From contig LS997562.1 of NCBI GenBank assembly GCA_000469685.2, forward strand, positions 33,439,715 through 33,503,714: a DNA stretch of 64,000 nucleotides, read 5' to 3'. The translations under genes were made by a program, and so were the position numbers. Positions within the stretch are counted from its first letter, which is position 1. Every line of letters starts with the position of its first letter. Shown here one piece after another: positions 12,230-26,000 of the stretch. A model generated the notes under the pieces. The model was given only the letters and a program-made list of their open reading frames with translations, ran no database searches and was not told the origin of the DNA. This stretch comes from Haemonchus contortus. Its lineage: Eukaryota; Nematoda; Chromadorea; Rhabditida; Trichostrongylidae.

Positions 12230-14065
12230 AAGGGCCCATAAATCTCATACCCAACAATCCAAATGCCATTTCTGCTGTTAACGCTGGTGTTATCGCGTGT
12301 ACCCACCGTAGTATTCATCTTTTCTATACTGTTTTCAGATATCAAAGTAGTTTTTTCACTTCGATATTTCAACTGATTCTTTGATTGCCGGTGATTTCAG
12401 AGGAAATGGGAGTCATGTAGAAAGCACGGCGCGACTCATTTTCCTCTCATTGACAGTTTATTTCTACCAATTCGGAGATAAACAGAAAGCTATGACTCAA
12501 TGAAGATCTCTATACTTACTATTAGTCATATCTTTGCTATACTGGTTCCATACCTGAATGATCTCGCTGTACTACTTGTAGTAAAAAATAAATTTATTCT
12601 TTCCTTTTGTTCTTTTGTTCTCTTTTACATTGTCATTGGCTTGAAGAATGAAGAGCAGAGAAATCATCAAATTTATCATACTTTTTGTAAAAAGTATGCT
12701 GACATTTTACAAATGTTGCTTTGGTGTTAGATCCCCTTACATTTAAACCTCCATTAGCTTTTTTATTCACCTAAAGTTCATCGAATCTCGGTCGACAATT
12801 TATTACGCCTAAGTTCATTTCATGGTAAGAGCTAGCCCGGACTGATACCGCAGAACACAGCCAGTTGTTAAAAATTCGTGGAAATTCTAAATTCGCGAGT
12901 CTTGAACTCGTGAGAAGTTTTCATCCAAAATAAAATATAAAATATGCTTCCCAGCCTAGTGAAATGGTAAACAAAGTTGAGATGGCACAGTAAGGAATAG
13001 CATTGGGGGTAAGTGATCTAGTGCCTTAGGCCGTTGTAATTTCAGCTTCTGCTGGTACAGAAAGGCTATTGACGACCGGCTTGCAATGTTTTGTAAACTT
13101 GTGGAACGGGTACTTATAGGATTACTAGTTCTGTTTTCTTCGAAAAAAAAAGGTTTCTGAGCGATTCAATCAACTTCAAACTCATCAGGAGGTGTCAACT
13201 ATGCTATCACTTTGGATGATTGCATCTTCAACATTTTCGAGAAAAGACAATGAGAATTTCCACGACCCATCCGTATCCTCGTCTATATGCATGTCTTCTG
13301 ATTAGTAACCTGTTTGTCAGTCTATTTATCAATCCTCTATTGCAGACTGACTTCAGAAAGATCTCGAAGACTTTGACTTTCAAATATCAGGATTTGAAAT
13401 CCCGTCATGGATCCGAAAAAAAGCATCTCAAACATTTGTGGTACATTTACGTTAACGTTATAGAGATGTTTCCATCCTTGGAGACTACACTACAGTACAC
13501 CTGTAAGGAAGGTACAGTCCCACTAGCATCCTCTACCAGGTAGAGCGCTGGGATTTGACAATGAGGTACCTTCCCTGACCAGCTCAATGACGCATATAAA
13601 TATGACTTCACAAATGAATAAAGGGTGACTGTGGGTTCCCAAATTGTAATAACCGTGGTACAGAATGTCAAATAATCCCCTGGGAAGCGTAATAAAGTGG
13701 AATATTGAAATCGATGATGAGAAAGCGTTAGAATACGTCATGGGAATTTCCATAATCACATCATACTAACAGAGGATTCCTGGCATACACAAAGGCTTCA
13801 GTTAAAATGAATTTTTCATTTTTCCGCTAATTCTTCCTGCCATTCAGTTGAGCCCGTGGAGTGAAGAATGCTCGGACAACCTTTGCCAGTAATTCCTCGA
13901 CACCCTTGGATCAGATTTATAGCTTGGATCATTTGGACAAGACGGATGGCCTCCTATCACCATCTCTACATGCCATCAAAAACCTTGACATATCTGGCTC
14001 CAAAGTGGCCAAATGAAATGATGGATAGCCATTTCAAAGAAAAAAGAAAATCTCATTAGAAATAT
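12230..14065. other. Region between two convergent genes
   Basis: This 1.8 kb separates the 3' ends of the plus-strand secreted precursor and the minus-strand transporter. It presumably holds the precursor's 3' UTR, with an aataaa near 12587. Several short open frames occur, none with coding evidence. Confidence 0.5.
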
Positions 14066-14074
14066 TTATTTATT
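14065..14074 (-). terminator. Overlapping poly(A) signals at the transporter stop codon
   Basis: On the minus strand AATAAATAAA gives two overlapping AATAAA hexamers, and the stop codon TAA lies inside them. If used, the 3' UTR would be only about 10-25 bases long. Confidence 0.55.
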
Positions 14075-17000
14075 ACTCGCTGGAGGTGATGGTCGTACAA
14101 CTGGATACGATGGAATGGGAGGTAGCGAAGCCGACGACGTCCCAAAGGCCGACGTTGCTGGCCTCACCGCTTGTTGGTTCATCTGAAAAGGTAAACAATT
14201 CCTCAGAGGAATCCAAACAAAGTAAATCATTTATATAATATAATCATCTTTGACTTCCTAAGCAGCCAGTAGTTCCCAAACGTTCTAGGAAGTCTCAGGA
14301 TTCCCAGAATGAGTGGGAAGGATTTTCCCTCGGAAGGTCAACCAGATTAGCTTGACGCTGATCTCTTGAAGAAGGCTGGTTTGAAATTCAAGCCGGCTCT
14401 TGAATAAATAACTAAAAGCTGCTAATAAAAAACTGCTTCCCAGTCCTCTCCAAAGCCAAAGTGCACACGCCATGTGGGGAAAAATGTCAATTACCAGTAA
14501 TAAGTCTTAGCACTAGCAGTAATAAGTCTTTATTAAGTCAATCATGTTCAATTCTATTGCAAGAAATTCTTAGATGTGCTTAAATTGTCATGCAACCCTC
14601 AAATTGACTTCAGAGAGGGTGGGAAGAGGAGTGGGGGTTCCTACATAGGCGGATTACTGTATTAGCCAGGGAGCGGCTACAAATTCATGCTCACCCACCC
14701 CCTCCTCCCTGAACATGACTCCTAATCAAACTACTTTCGATAATCCCCATGCGATTCCTTCTTTGAAGTGATATCCTAAAAGAACTACCCTTACCTGCTC
14801 GTTCTTTTTCGCTTCAGTCAGCAACCGTAACGCTCCCCTGGAATCAGTATAGATAAACAAAAAAGACAACCTTTCTAACAAAAAAAGCCGATAGTCGACG
14901 GCGAATGGACGTCATTTGTTTGGACTGCGGCTTAATGTTGTGGTAGAAATCTGACAGAAATCGATTTTACAGATGCAGGGTGGTTTTCCTGAACAGTAAT
15001 GAAATACCTTTCAATTAAATTAAGAATATGCAGGTAGAAGAAAAAACAGGCTTTATAAAGGCGCCCATTACTCTTTCCCATAACCCAACAATTAGGAATT
15101 ATAGGCACACCAGAAGGTCCACCATTAACCTGTCTAGGTATAATTATTATAACGGGGTTGGGGAAAGAGTTATGAGAACGACAAAACCCGGAATGGCCCT
15201 GTGTGAAGGATTATGCTGACTGGTAGCGGACCTCTAAAAGGCGGAGAGGGGATGTAAAACTTCCCCTCTTTCCGATGATGAGCGAGGTGGATCTTTAGTG
15301 ATTCAGTAAAAGCAAAGCAAGGTTCAGAACTTGTCTACCCATGAAAATATTTACTCTTTCCGAGACTTTAGGGAGGTTTTCTGTGATATCGAGGGTCTTC
15401 CCATCAGCCGGCCCGCCAACCTGTTGGTAAAGATGGTACGGGCACCATTTTTGCAATTTTTTCTTGCATGGCGTGATTTTGCATCGGTAGGGATCGAACT
15501 CGGTTTCTTTCTCAAGGTTCACATGGGCTACGCTCTTATACGCTGGGCTATCCCTGCCTATTAGATTTTCGCTAGGGAAATGAAGAAAAACAAACATTTC
15601 TCTGAGATTTCTAGGTTCTTGCTACAACGTTACATATCATGTACTGCTCAGGATTACCAAAACCATCCGACATACAAGTATACCTGAAGGTCTTTTTCCG
15701 AGCTCCTCGAATTTCTACCCTCATCAAACAGATTGATCATAATCCGAATAACTTCTGACCTCCTATAGACAGCTTCCTTTTTGACCCAATCCCTGACATT
15801 TCAATACCATTACATTTATTATAGTGGAACAAGTTTCCGGTCCTACCGAAAAAGCAAGGGATAACTCGGATACAAAGAGTTCCAGAGGAGCTTCTAAGAA
15901 TTACCCATGCTCCCACGGTTCTGTCAGTTGCCAGTCGAATTGAAAATGGATTTTTGCAAAAGTTCACTTGAATGATTTTCAAATATTTCCAAATCGAGCA
16001 AAAAACCTTTGGTGGCACTTCCGAAAGTTCAACCAAAGAAAAACAGCCTCCTGCAATGACTGGCATAACGAGAAATTGGGCACGGCATACCAGGAACTCG
16101 GGCACCCATTGGTATGGAATGGCTTTAGCTAAGCTCCAGCAGGAGCTATTGTTCAGGCAGCATGCCTCTTGTTTGAGGATGACGTAGGTGGTTGGAAACT
16201 ATCGATCTGAACTAGTAAGGACTAGTGGGCCTTGGTCTAAAAGAGCTGGTCATATTGGGTACCAGCTGTAGGAGAGAGACTAGGTGATCAAGTACAAGCC
16301 ATTTTTTTCAAAATGTGGTAACCGCCATGCAATTAGGATCCGCCCAGATTTTCGCTTTTTCGAACACTTCAAGAGGCAAACTTTCATTTTAACTCGACAA
16401 AGTCCTATGGGGGGGGGGGGGGGGCCTAAGCCCAATCCAGTGCGAGAAAGTGTTATGTGCATATTAACCAATTCCATGGGTGGACGGAAAGTTGGAGGCG
16501 TATGCGCTTGGCTTTTCGTGACAATGCTCTGTTGACACCACGTGTTACTCGCCCATTTCGCCTATACAACCACTCGGGGATGGAAGCCAGTAATTGTTCT
16601 TTTCAATGTTTTTGTCTTAACAAAGCTGCCCTAATACCAAGCAACCGGCTCGGCAGAATGGGAAAGGCTTTGTTGGCCTGAGTCATTGGCTTCGTTGGCT
16701 CAAGCCATTAGAATCAAGAGATGGGGATGTTCAAAACAACGAAAAACTAAGCCTTCAGTAAAGTACAATGTTCCGATTCCATTCATTCACAAGTAGGAGG
16801 TGTCAAGGAATTCTCAACAGCACGTGGTTTTTGTTCCTTCGGAGGAGTCGTACTTATGAACGAGCTGGGAGGATTTCAGAGGAACTCTCAAATAGTTGAA
16901 CCTTTTCCATCTCCCTTCTCGTTGTCAGATATTTGGGAGTTGAACAGCGACTGGTTCGTTTTTTGGGCATAGTATAGAAAAAGCTCACAAGGAGGCTGTT

Positions 17001-20000
17001 TACCCAATGCTACGCCTTTCCCTAACAGTTCGGACACCCACTACCTGATATGACAACAAGGATGAGTGAGTTACCTCGTTCTACGAATCGTTACGCTACT
17101 TACTTTTTCCCAATAAAAAGTTCTATAAGTAACTATTAGGTAGAGGGGGGGGGGGAAGAAGTGGCACAATCGAGTGGTCAGAATGTTTTGACAGTTCTGT
17201 ATGAGTCGACGGAGTAACTAACGTTCTTCAGAGTTCCAACTTGACACATAATTCACAGTTATTAGACCCCTCAACCTCTTCTTCAAGTTAGTCGAAAGTA
17301 ACTTCGGTAAACATCGAAGAAGAACCTTGCTGTCTGTCTCCTGGACCATTCCTTTCTCTCTCGGGGTATGATGGATATGCAAATGCACATTGTGTAGGTA
17401 CTTACCCCTTTGTGGTTGCAATAGCAAGTGCATCCTTGAGAGTCGGGAATAGTTGTTCCCTGCCAATTATGTCGAAAAATCCGCTTGCCTTTAGGGCAAC
17501 CCGTAGAGGTCCTGCAACAAGTACTGATTAGCTTGATAGAATGCATCTACACATGAAGCCACTTTGACATGAAAACGTTCACTTGCCATTGGCGCCTGTC
17601 AGGTATAGAACGACTCCTTTATCCTTGAGGTCTTTGGCGATCTGAAACAATTACATGTTCAATGGGTGGGAGATGACGTGAACATATAGAGCCGTCTTTA
17701 TTGGACTGTTTACCCACAGACTTTTTCAAAGAGTATTGATTGGAGCAGGTAAAAATTTCCGAGGGTCGGCAACCGGAGGAAAGGAGAATACATCACACAA
17801 TAGGCTCTGCATGATCACCGACGTGGTTCTGGAGTCTATGTTACTCTCCTATGCACTTCTGTTTATATTTTGTTCCCTTCTTCTGTTAAATAGAGCGTTA
17901 AGTTGGGCTGCCAACATTTCAAAAGGCTAGTACGTAGCTCTAATGCTAAGGCTTCGAATTGTACCACGTGGAATAAAGACAGAAGAATGGCTTAAATTAG
18001 GGAGCATTACCACGGATTTCGCGAATGCAATATTTCTGAGCACGACGTGCTAAAAGGTCATCTTCATCTTCATTAAAGTCGAAATGGAAGAGAGCGAAGC
18101 TTTCGAAGATGTCTAGGGCTTTTACTGCGTCTGGAAAGCCTCATATCCTGTCATGAATCCAACAAAGGTCATTCCACTTCAGTGCTATGAAGGCTAATTT
18201 CATTTTTGTTAACTTTTGTAGACTCAAAATATAGATGAGCAATGGAAGGAGCCTTCATCTCAGCTATAAGACAAAAAGGCTGCCACTGGTCAGAAAGTTC
18301 GGAACCATTCCGTGACCAAAGGCTGGTAGGGATGGGTACGACCCGGATCATGCGAGAAGAATGACGAAAATGTGAAATTTCTTCTGTGGCCATTTCGGAA
18401 TGCGAGAATTGTACCCTAAGATGCTTCTCCTTAGACTTTTCACTGTCCGGAGCTAGCTCTCAGCTCTGTAGCAGCCACCCAGAGCCAAGAGTTTGCCATG
18501 AGTGGGAGTGCATTCTTTGCAGCATCGTTCCAAAAAAATGGAACTTCCTAATCACACCACTTTTCGCGGATAGTTCCACTGCCTCTGTTAATTCAGTCTA
18601 TATGTACCTTCTTAAAAAAGTAAAACGACAGAATTTGAGCCCTCTTGATAAGCATGTTGGACTGCTTTGAAAGTGAGATCCTGTGGTAGCTTCAGCTAGT
18701 CTCCATCCCTTCGTGACCTTTCTCTTCATAGCCTCTGCGTCTGACCATTTCTTCATTTTATCTTTTTCTATTGAAATTTACTTCCCGAAAAATAATAATC
18801 ACCTCGTTTAAGGCACAGGCAGCCATGTAGTCGCAATAGGCCATAGCTTTGCAGTCGATAATTAGGAAATGCGGCTTGTCTTCTCCATGAAGGTTTGTTG
18901 GTTGTTTTTGTTCTCCATTCACATGTGTTACCTCCTGTAATGAACTGCTGCAGCCGACCGCAGCAACCCCATGATAGAAATGAAAAACAAATTTTTTGGA
19001 TTCACAAGACAGTGTGATTTTTTGGGTCGAGGATGGGAACGGTTGGATTCTGTCTGATGGGCAAACAGTGACTTTGCCATTGTAGCTTCATCAAAGTATC
19101 TTGCCATTTTCATCCGAGACCATAGAGTGGTGCTCTCTGCCCTTACCTGTACATCTTTCGGTTTCCATGACTCCATCCAACTGTCCGTGGTGAGTTTCAA
19201 TGAGTTCTTGAACCTATAAAATCTTACAGAGAATTCCGGAACTGAAGTAACCCTGTGGCCTGAAGCCAAGTTTAAAAGGGCACCTTTCTACGTTTGTGAA
19301 GAGTAATGGACCATCAAAACGGAACACGCAGATGTTTGAATTTTCTGTGGCTTTCTCATCGTTTTCAATTTGTTTCTCTTGCGTTGATCGATAGAAATAT
19401 TGCCACTTTGGCCTGGAAATAGACAAGGTCAAGACGAGAAAGCCCTGATTGCATCTTCCAATGTACTTACCATTGAGAACGGCAAATAACAGTGAATAGG
19501 GCGAAAGCGATGGAAATTGCCAAGCCTTCCATAACGTCAATCAACGTGGTAGCGAGAAATGATACCATCCATATCAACTGAAATGAGGGCTATCTAAGCT
19601 TGAGGACCATCTTGTATGAAATATTTTCTCCAGGAAGTTGAGAAGTCTGTAGTAAGTCAAACTTTTGAATGGGTGTTTCAGGCTTGGGAATAAGTAAAAC
19701 TTTTTACTACTAAAGTAGATAAGTAGTCTGTAGTAAGTAAATAAGTAAAGTAGAAGTCAAGATAGGTGAAGAAACAGAGCCCATTGGTCCTCTTGGATAC
19801 GCCACACATTGAACGAATGGCCGAAAATAAGCTGTAATGATTGAAAGCGCTTGGAGGAGGTGCCAGTTTGTTCAGGCAAACATGCAGCATAAGCCATACA
19901 ATCCAAATGGATTTGAACCGGGAAGGCGTTTTTATTTAGAGTCATTGGTCCCTTCGAAAGATTGTTCGACCTTCCAAGCGACTAATAGCCCAGTGGGTGC

Positions 20001-23000
20001 TTCTTTCCTTTTATAGGAACCTTTTCCCATAATGCAGTCATTCACATGGCAGGAAATGAAGTGTACACTGGGATTCTTCAAAACTATTATACTCTCCACT
20101 AAAATTGCTTTCCTTCACTATCCAGTAAATGGGCCTCGATATTTTTCAGTACATACCATTAAAATTTACTACTACCCTTTACTGCACCAAATGGGCTTCG
20201 ATCGGCTTCGTGGAAATAGGGAGCACCAAAATAAATAGTATTATAATAATATAACCCAGACGTCATTTGATATTTGTACCGTGTGGGTAGCAGCTACAGC
20301 TGCCATGACGGTTCTTTGTTGTTTTTAGGCAGAAAATCTAACAATAGCAGGTGTTACCATTAACTACAAACAAGCCATTTATATGTTTCCAGGAAACCAG
20401 ACCTGAGAAAGTGCAAAAGAAAAGTCCCTTTATGAACTCGAGCAGGTTTTTTGCTACAAATTGTTCCGAAACAGCAGAAGGAAAAAGATGGAGATGAGTA
20501 TCCTTTGTTGATTCATTGAAAGTCGCCTGATACTTACAAAATCAATTTTTGAGATCGAGTAGATACGTTTTACTTGACCACACTTCATGAACATTGACTT
20601 CAGAGCAACGGTAATGATAGCAGCCAATACGCACTGAAAGCAAAGTCATTAATGAAGCCGTGAAAGATAAACAGGAATGGAAAGTTTGATTGATTTTCCA
20701 AGAATGTGGTGCAGTTGAACCTGGACAACTTATTCGGTGAGAAAGCTGACTATCAGGTTCCCAAAAAAGGTAACAAGGACCTTCACGATGCCATTCAGTA
20801 GCACTTGTCATCAGGTGTTACCGTCTGCCTTTTGTACTCCTATTTACGAAGTTCTGTTACATAATATCCATATTAAAGCTATTTATTTGGACTGTACTCT
20901 CCAGAATGCTCATGTTCCCTACCAACCATAAATAGGTAGGAGCACCAAAGGCGCTTTACCGGCACCTAATTTCACTAATGAGCCACATACTTTACTATTG
21001 CGGATAAAAATAGTTATAGTAAATCAATGAAAAGCAGACTGCAGTGAGGTCCCTGCCCCTGACCGATCCAACTGCCCGTCTACCAATTCCTAATCTTCTG
21101 ATTTGGGTTGAACTACGGTTAGGCAGCTGAACTAAGTTTTTGAGCAAAAGTAGGAATAAATACCCTCGGAAGAGCCCGCAGATACGGTCCAAGCCAAAGA
21201 ATTATGGCCAGCAGTAGAACACAACTGAATACGGTAGATAGCTGAAAAAATGAAAATCAACCTCGGGAAGATAGGTCGTTGAGGCTTTGAACGAGATCAT
21301 AAGAAAACCTACCAGGGTTTTCGAGCCACTCTGTACGTTCACCATTGTCCTGCCGAGAGCAGTCGAGACCGGATATACCGGGAAGCATCCTCCCAATAGG
21401 GAAGTAAGACTGATAGCGTAGAGTTCCTACAAAAAGTTCCGCGGATTTCAAGCAAAACGTAACAGTTCTTATCACTATTATTACTGCTGATACTATTACT
21501 GTTTATACGTATTAGTAAATAACTAGAAGGTAGCAGGTGAAAGCTGAAGGTTATTTGACACTTCCTGTAATTAATCTACTTAATCTTCTTCACTGACAAT
21601 GAGTTGTACACTTAGGAAAGTGGCGTAGACCTTGATATCCATAGACCCCTTTTCTGATTTCGATTGATTTTATGGAATTTCCAGATATCGTAGGACCAAA
21701 ATTTAAAAAATGAAAAAAAACTTCAAAAAATTGTGGAAAAAGTAGCATCTCATTGGTCTGCTGTGAAAGGAAGGAACAACGTCAGAGCGAAATTATTTGT
21801 CAACATGACAATAAACTAATAAAAACGCAAATGCATATCAAGAGGATCGGAAAAAAGAGGGCTCAACGAACCTGACTGTCATCTACATGATAATTGAATT
21901 TCTTCCCAAGCATCTTGGCCATTGAGATATGGACAGCGATGATAACGATTGCAATACCTATCGATTGCACAAGACATTCGCCCAGTATGGAGAACGTTGG
22001 CAGTTCTGGTTGAGGAAGCCTGTATTGATTTACTATAATACTGCTACTAATTTGTGGTCAACCGACGGTTTGCGACGGATTAATCCGTCGCAAACCGTCG
22101 CTTCGCCATAACTTTTCTTAAAGTACTCCAATCAAGTTTAAAGTATGATCAACGGAAAGCCCTGCTCGTGAGCAATCCAGCCACATAATAAATTTTCGGT
22201 TTTCTTGAAATTTCCGCCTTTATTTCCGGAGAAAATGAAAAATGAGTCTCTCAGCACCTGAGGTGTTACTTGCGGATACAACGGCATCGTAAACCCTCCA
22301 GTTCCACTGGAAACTTCGTTCTCAGTTTTAGAAAGGCATGAATGGTACCATATTCGAGGAGAGCAGAGATTTCCGATCATTTTGACATCTTTCACTATAT
22401 AATTTAAACACTTTCAGCTTAATTCGGTGATTCAAATTGCCATTTTCTCAGGAATTTGATACTTTTTTTCAGCATAGTACATGTTGCTTCACAATATTCG
22501 TCGTGATACTTCATAAAATTATGTTAAAGTTTGAACATAGAAGGCTGGATTGACTTCTAATTAACTTGAGCTGGCCGACCCCTCACCATCGATCCCTATT
22601 GACCCATGCCCTTCGCTATTGCCATGCCCCTTCAGGAGTACGCCTTATACCAGATAGTATTGAACACGCAGAAATCTTTTTTTCGGGTACCTTGCTGGAT
22701 GCGCAATCACGGCAGTTTTTTTTTTTCAAAATCCTTTCTACATCAGCTCTCCACTTGAAATAGTAATTTCAGTTTCACCATGTGGGATCTCCAATCCCCT
22801 ATCACCATGTTTTAAGAAATTGGGAAGTTATTGCTATACGATGCCCATTAGAAAGAGACCAAGCAGATTTCAGCAGAATTATTGGATTTTGTTAATTCTT
22901 TTTTTTAGAGTATTACGGTCACTCAAGGGAACGTCACCATCAGCTGATTTGAAGTGCCATGAATCTTCCATTGTGAACATGTTAAACCCCTAATCTCACC

Positions 23001-26000
23001 TATGAGGTTGAAGAATTCTTATTTATATTGAATAATAATTCAAATAACATGTGTATATATAATATATATGCATGTATGTACGTCTGTTAGCCAATAGTGG
23101 AGCTACCAACTTGACCCCTCATTATCGATCTCCCAGGACTGAGTGATTCTGCAAAGCCGTTTTCTTGAGCGACACAAGTGCATTCAAAACAAATACGTAT
23201 TGTGCAGTAGTTCTATTCAACATTACTGGGGCAAACTATGCTTCAAGTATGTTAAAAATTATAGTATTATTACTATTATAATTATAGTTGATAAGAATGC
23301 AAGAATTATTGCCTTTTTGAGATTGCTACTAAAACTGTAAGCTCTTTAACAATATTTGAAGCTATTAGTCCATATTGATGAGTTAATCACTGAATTATTG
23401 GGTAAATCATGTCGTAACAGGACTCAACGCCTCAAAAGTCGACTGCCCGACACTTGCTGTCACCGCGACCAGCCTGAGCAGCTATTAAATGTTTGGCCGA
23501 AACTACACATGTTTGAACGGCCCAATAGCGCAGAGGGGGAGCCTGCGTCTCATATCTGCTCTCGATTGGAATTCGTTGGGGTTCGGATCCGCTGTCGTGC
23601 ACAGTGTTTGCAAACGCTGAAACGAAATCATTTGCAAGCAATGTGCGCTCCTCTGAGCTAATTGGCTCGTTCTTAAGGGAACTGGGGGCGGTTCAAAACT
23701 AGTGGTTTCGAACATGCAAAACGTTAGGCTGCAAGCGATTTGAAGTAGTTTCAAGTATATTTGGTACGAAAACCGAACAGCATTCGTCACAGCGTTGTCG
23801 TTTGTTTCTGTCATTGCATACCATCGCTCCATCAGTAGGCTCGCTCTTGAACGGACACGACAGTAGTGAAGGTGATGGGCCTATAGAGATCGATGGCGAG
23901 GGGTCAGTCAGTGTTGTCCGCATATCTGGACCTAGACTAGTAAGTATTCGTTGAATCACATAATCAAAGCATTTGATTAGCGAAAAACTAATTTGTTTTT
24001 CATGAAATGAACCTTCGGGAAGACTAGCGATTTCTTGAAAATTTGGTGATTCTAATCAGTGCTTCTAGCTGAAAGTGTTTGAATTCTACCATGAAGGAAG
24101 TAAAAATGAATGCGATCCCATGCTTTCCTGATATGGGCCATATAATCCCTTTAAAACAGAACGAAATTTTCATCTGAATTGGGGCTTACGATGGTATTAG
24201 GTACGCAGTTAACACCTTAGGTACCTAAAGAATCATTCTTCGATCTTCTTGAAGATGAAGCTACGAAATTGAAATAAATCAAAAATTTATCATATGGCCG
24301 GATCCCCGTGAGCACGACTATCCATTGACCTTCCATTCGAGATAGATGACTGAAAAAAGTACAAATATCTGAAAAAATGGTAAGTTGAATCACCGAATTA
24401 AGCTGAAAGTGTTTAAATTATATAGTGAAAAATGTCAAAATGATCGGGAATCTCTGCTCCCCTCGAATATGGTACCATTCATGCCTTTTTAAAACTGAGA
24501 ACGAAGTTTTCAGTGGAACTGGAGGGTTTACGATGCCGTTGTATCCGCAAGTAACACCTCAGGTGCTGAGAGACTCATTTTTCATTTTCCCTGGAAATAA
24601 AGGCGAAAATTTCAAGAAAACCGAAAATTTATTATATGGCTGGATTGCTCACGAGCAGGGCTTTCCGTTGATCATACTTTAAACTTGATTGGAGTACTTT
24701 AAGAAAAGTTATGGCGAAGCGACGGTTTGCGACGGATTAATCCGTCGCAAACCGTCGGTTGACCACAAATTAGTAGCAGTATTGTATAATGCGAAAACTG
24801 TTTATCCATTACAAGCTTTCGAGATCTTTCGAGTGGAAAACAACCCAACTGCAGGTAATAATTAGCTGATTATTGTTTACGAACTGCTCAGACCTACGAA
24901 AGCCCATAAATAAAACGAAGTGAGCAAGGGAGCTAAAAAGTGGTGTCGACTCAAAACGAGATTTGGTTATTACTATCAGTCAATGCTATGGTATAAGCCA
25001 TGCATTTCACTTCTTAAGGAGGTCAGGGAGGCGTTTGAAGGCTTATACGACTTAAGCCCTGATGAACTCAGCGTCGAACTTATGTCTACGATGCCCTTCG
25101 AAATATTGCGAGAAGATCGCGATTAATCTGATCCGTGTATGGATTCCTTCAGAGGAAAATCAAAAACTTTTGAAGGTAGCGATTTTAACTCAACAATTTA
25201 GGAAGCAAACAAATAAATCCTGATCGCATCAAATTATTTTCTGAACCAAACATCTTTGAATAGTGGGACCGAACGTAGGCACAGCCGATCATGACTCGTC
25301 TATTCCATTTAGGGGGCCATCACTTAGCATCCCAAATTTTGCAGGTAAGTACTTTCATAGAGGTTTTTTAGAACCATGCTTTCTTTCGTGAGTCTTGGAT
25401 AATGTTCCGGATGACAGACGCCTACCATCTACTAGAAAAAGTCTGTGGTCATTTATCACACTGTTGCAAACGACATGATAGATCACCGTTTTACGGCTCC
25501 ATGGCTCGGAGCGAAGCCATCAATCAAGAGCTATCGCTGTTTTATGGAAAGCTGAGGGAACATATAGCTTGCTTACTGATTACTCATACTTGTTATGCAT
25601 ACAGGTAAAATGCTTCGTTACGCTTGAACGTTCAGGGATCTTGCATAACCATAAATCATTACAAATCGCATTACAAAGCAGGTGATTTATCCATTCCTGA
25701 CAAAAACAACAAATAAAATATAGAAGTACGCTAAGATTTCTTAATAATAACTTCAGGCACCGAGAACATATTTGAAGCTTTGTTGACAAAACTTTCAGAA
25801 TTAGTTCACATCAACGTAAGGGTTTGCTTACTTTATCGAAAAAGGGCGCAAAACTTAGCCATTCTAAGGTAGAGCAATATTATTCCCAAGCTTCCTACAG
25901 ATTAGTAACTTTTACCCTGAACCATTCTAAACAGCATTTTTCCGCTCCTTATCATCTATGAATGCATTTTTTAAGGCTCTCCCCTGCAAAGAAGTAAATA

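Noticed and set aside
22138..22395. 85-codon minus-strand open frame matched by a similar plus-strand frame at 24425-24682
   Set aside because: The two are the same stretch of the inverted arms. Similarity comes from duplication of the DNA and there is no sign of a separate gene.
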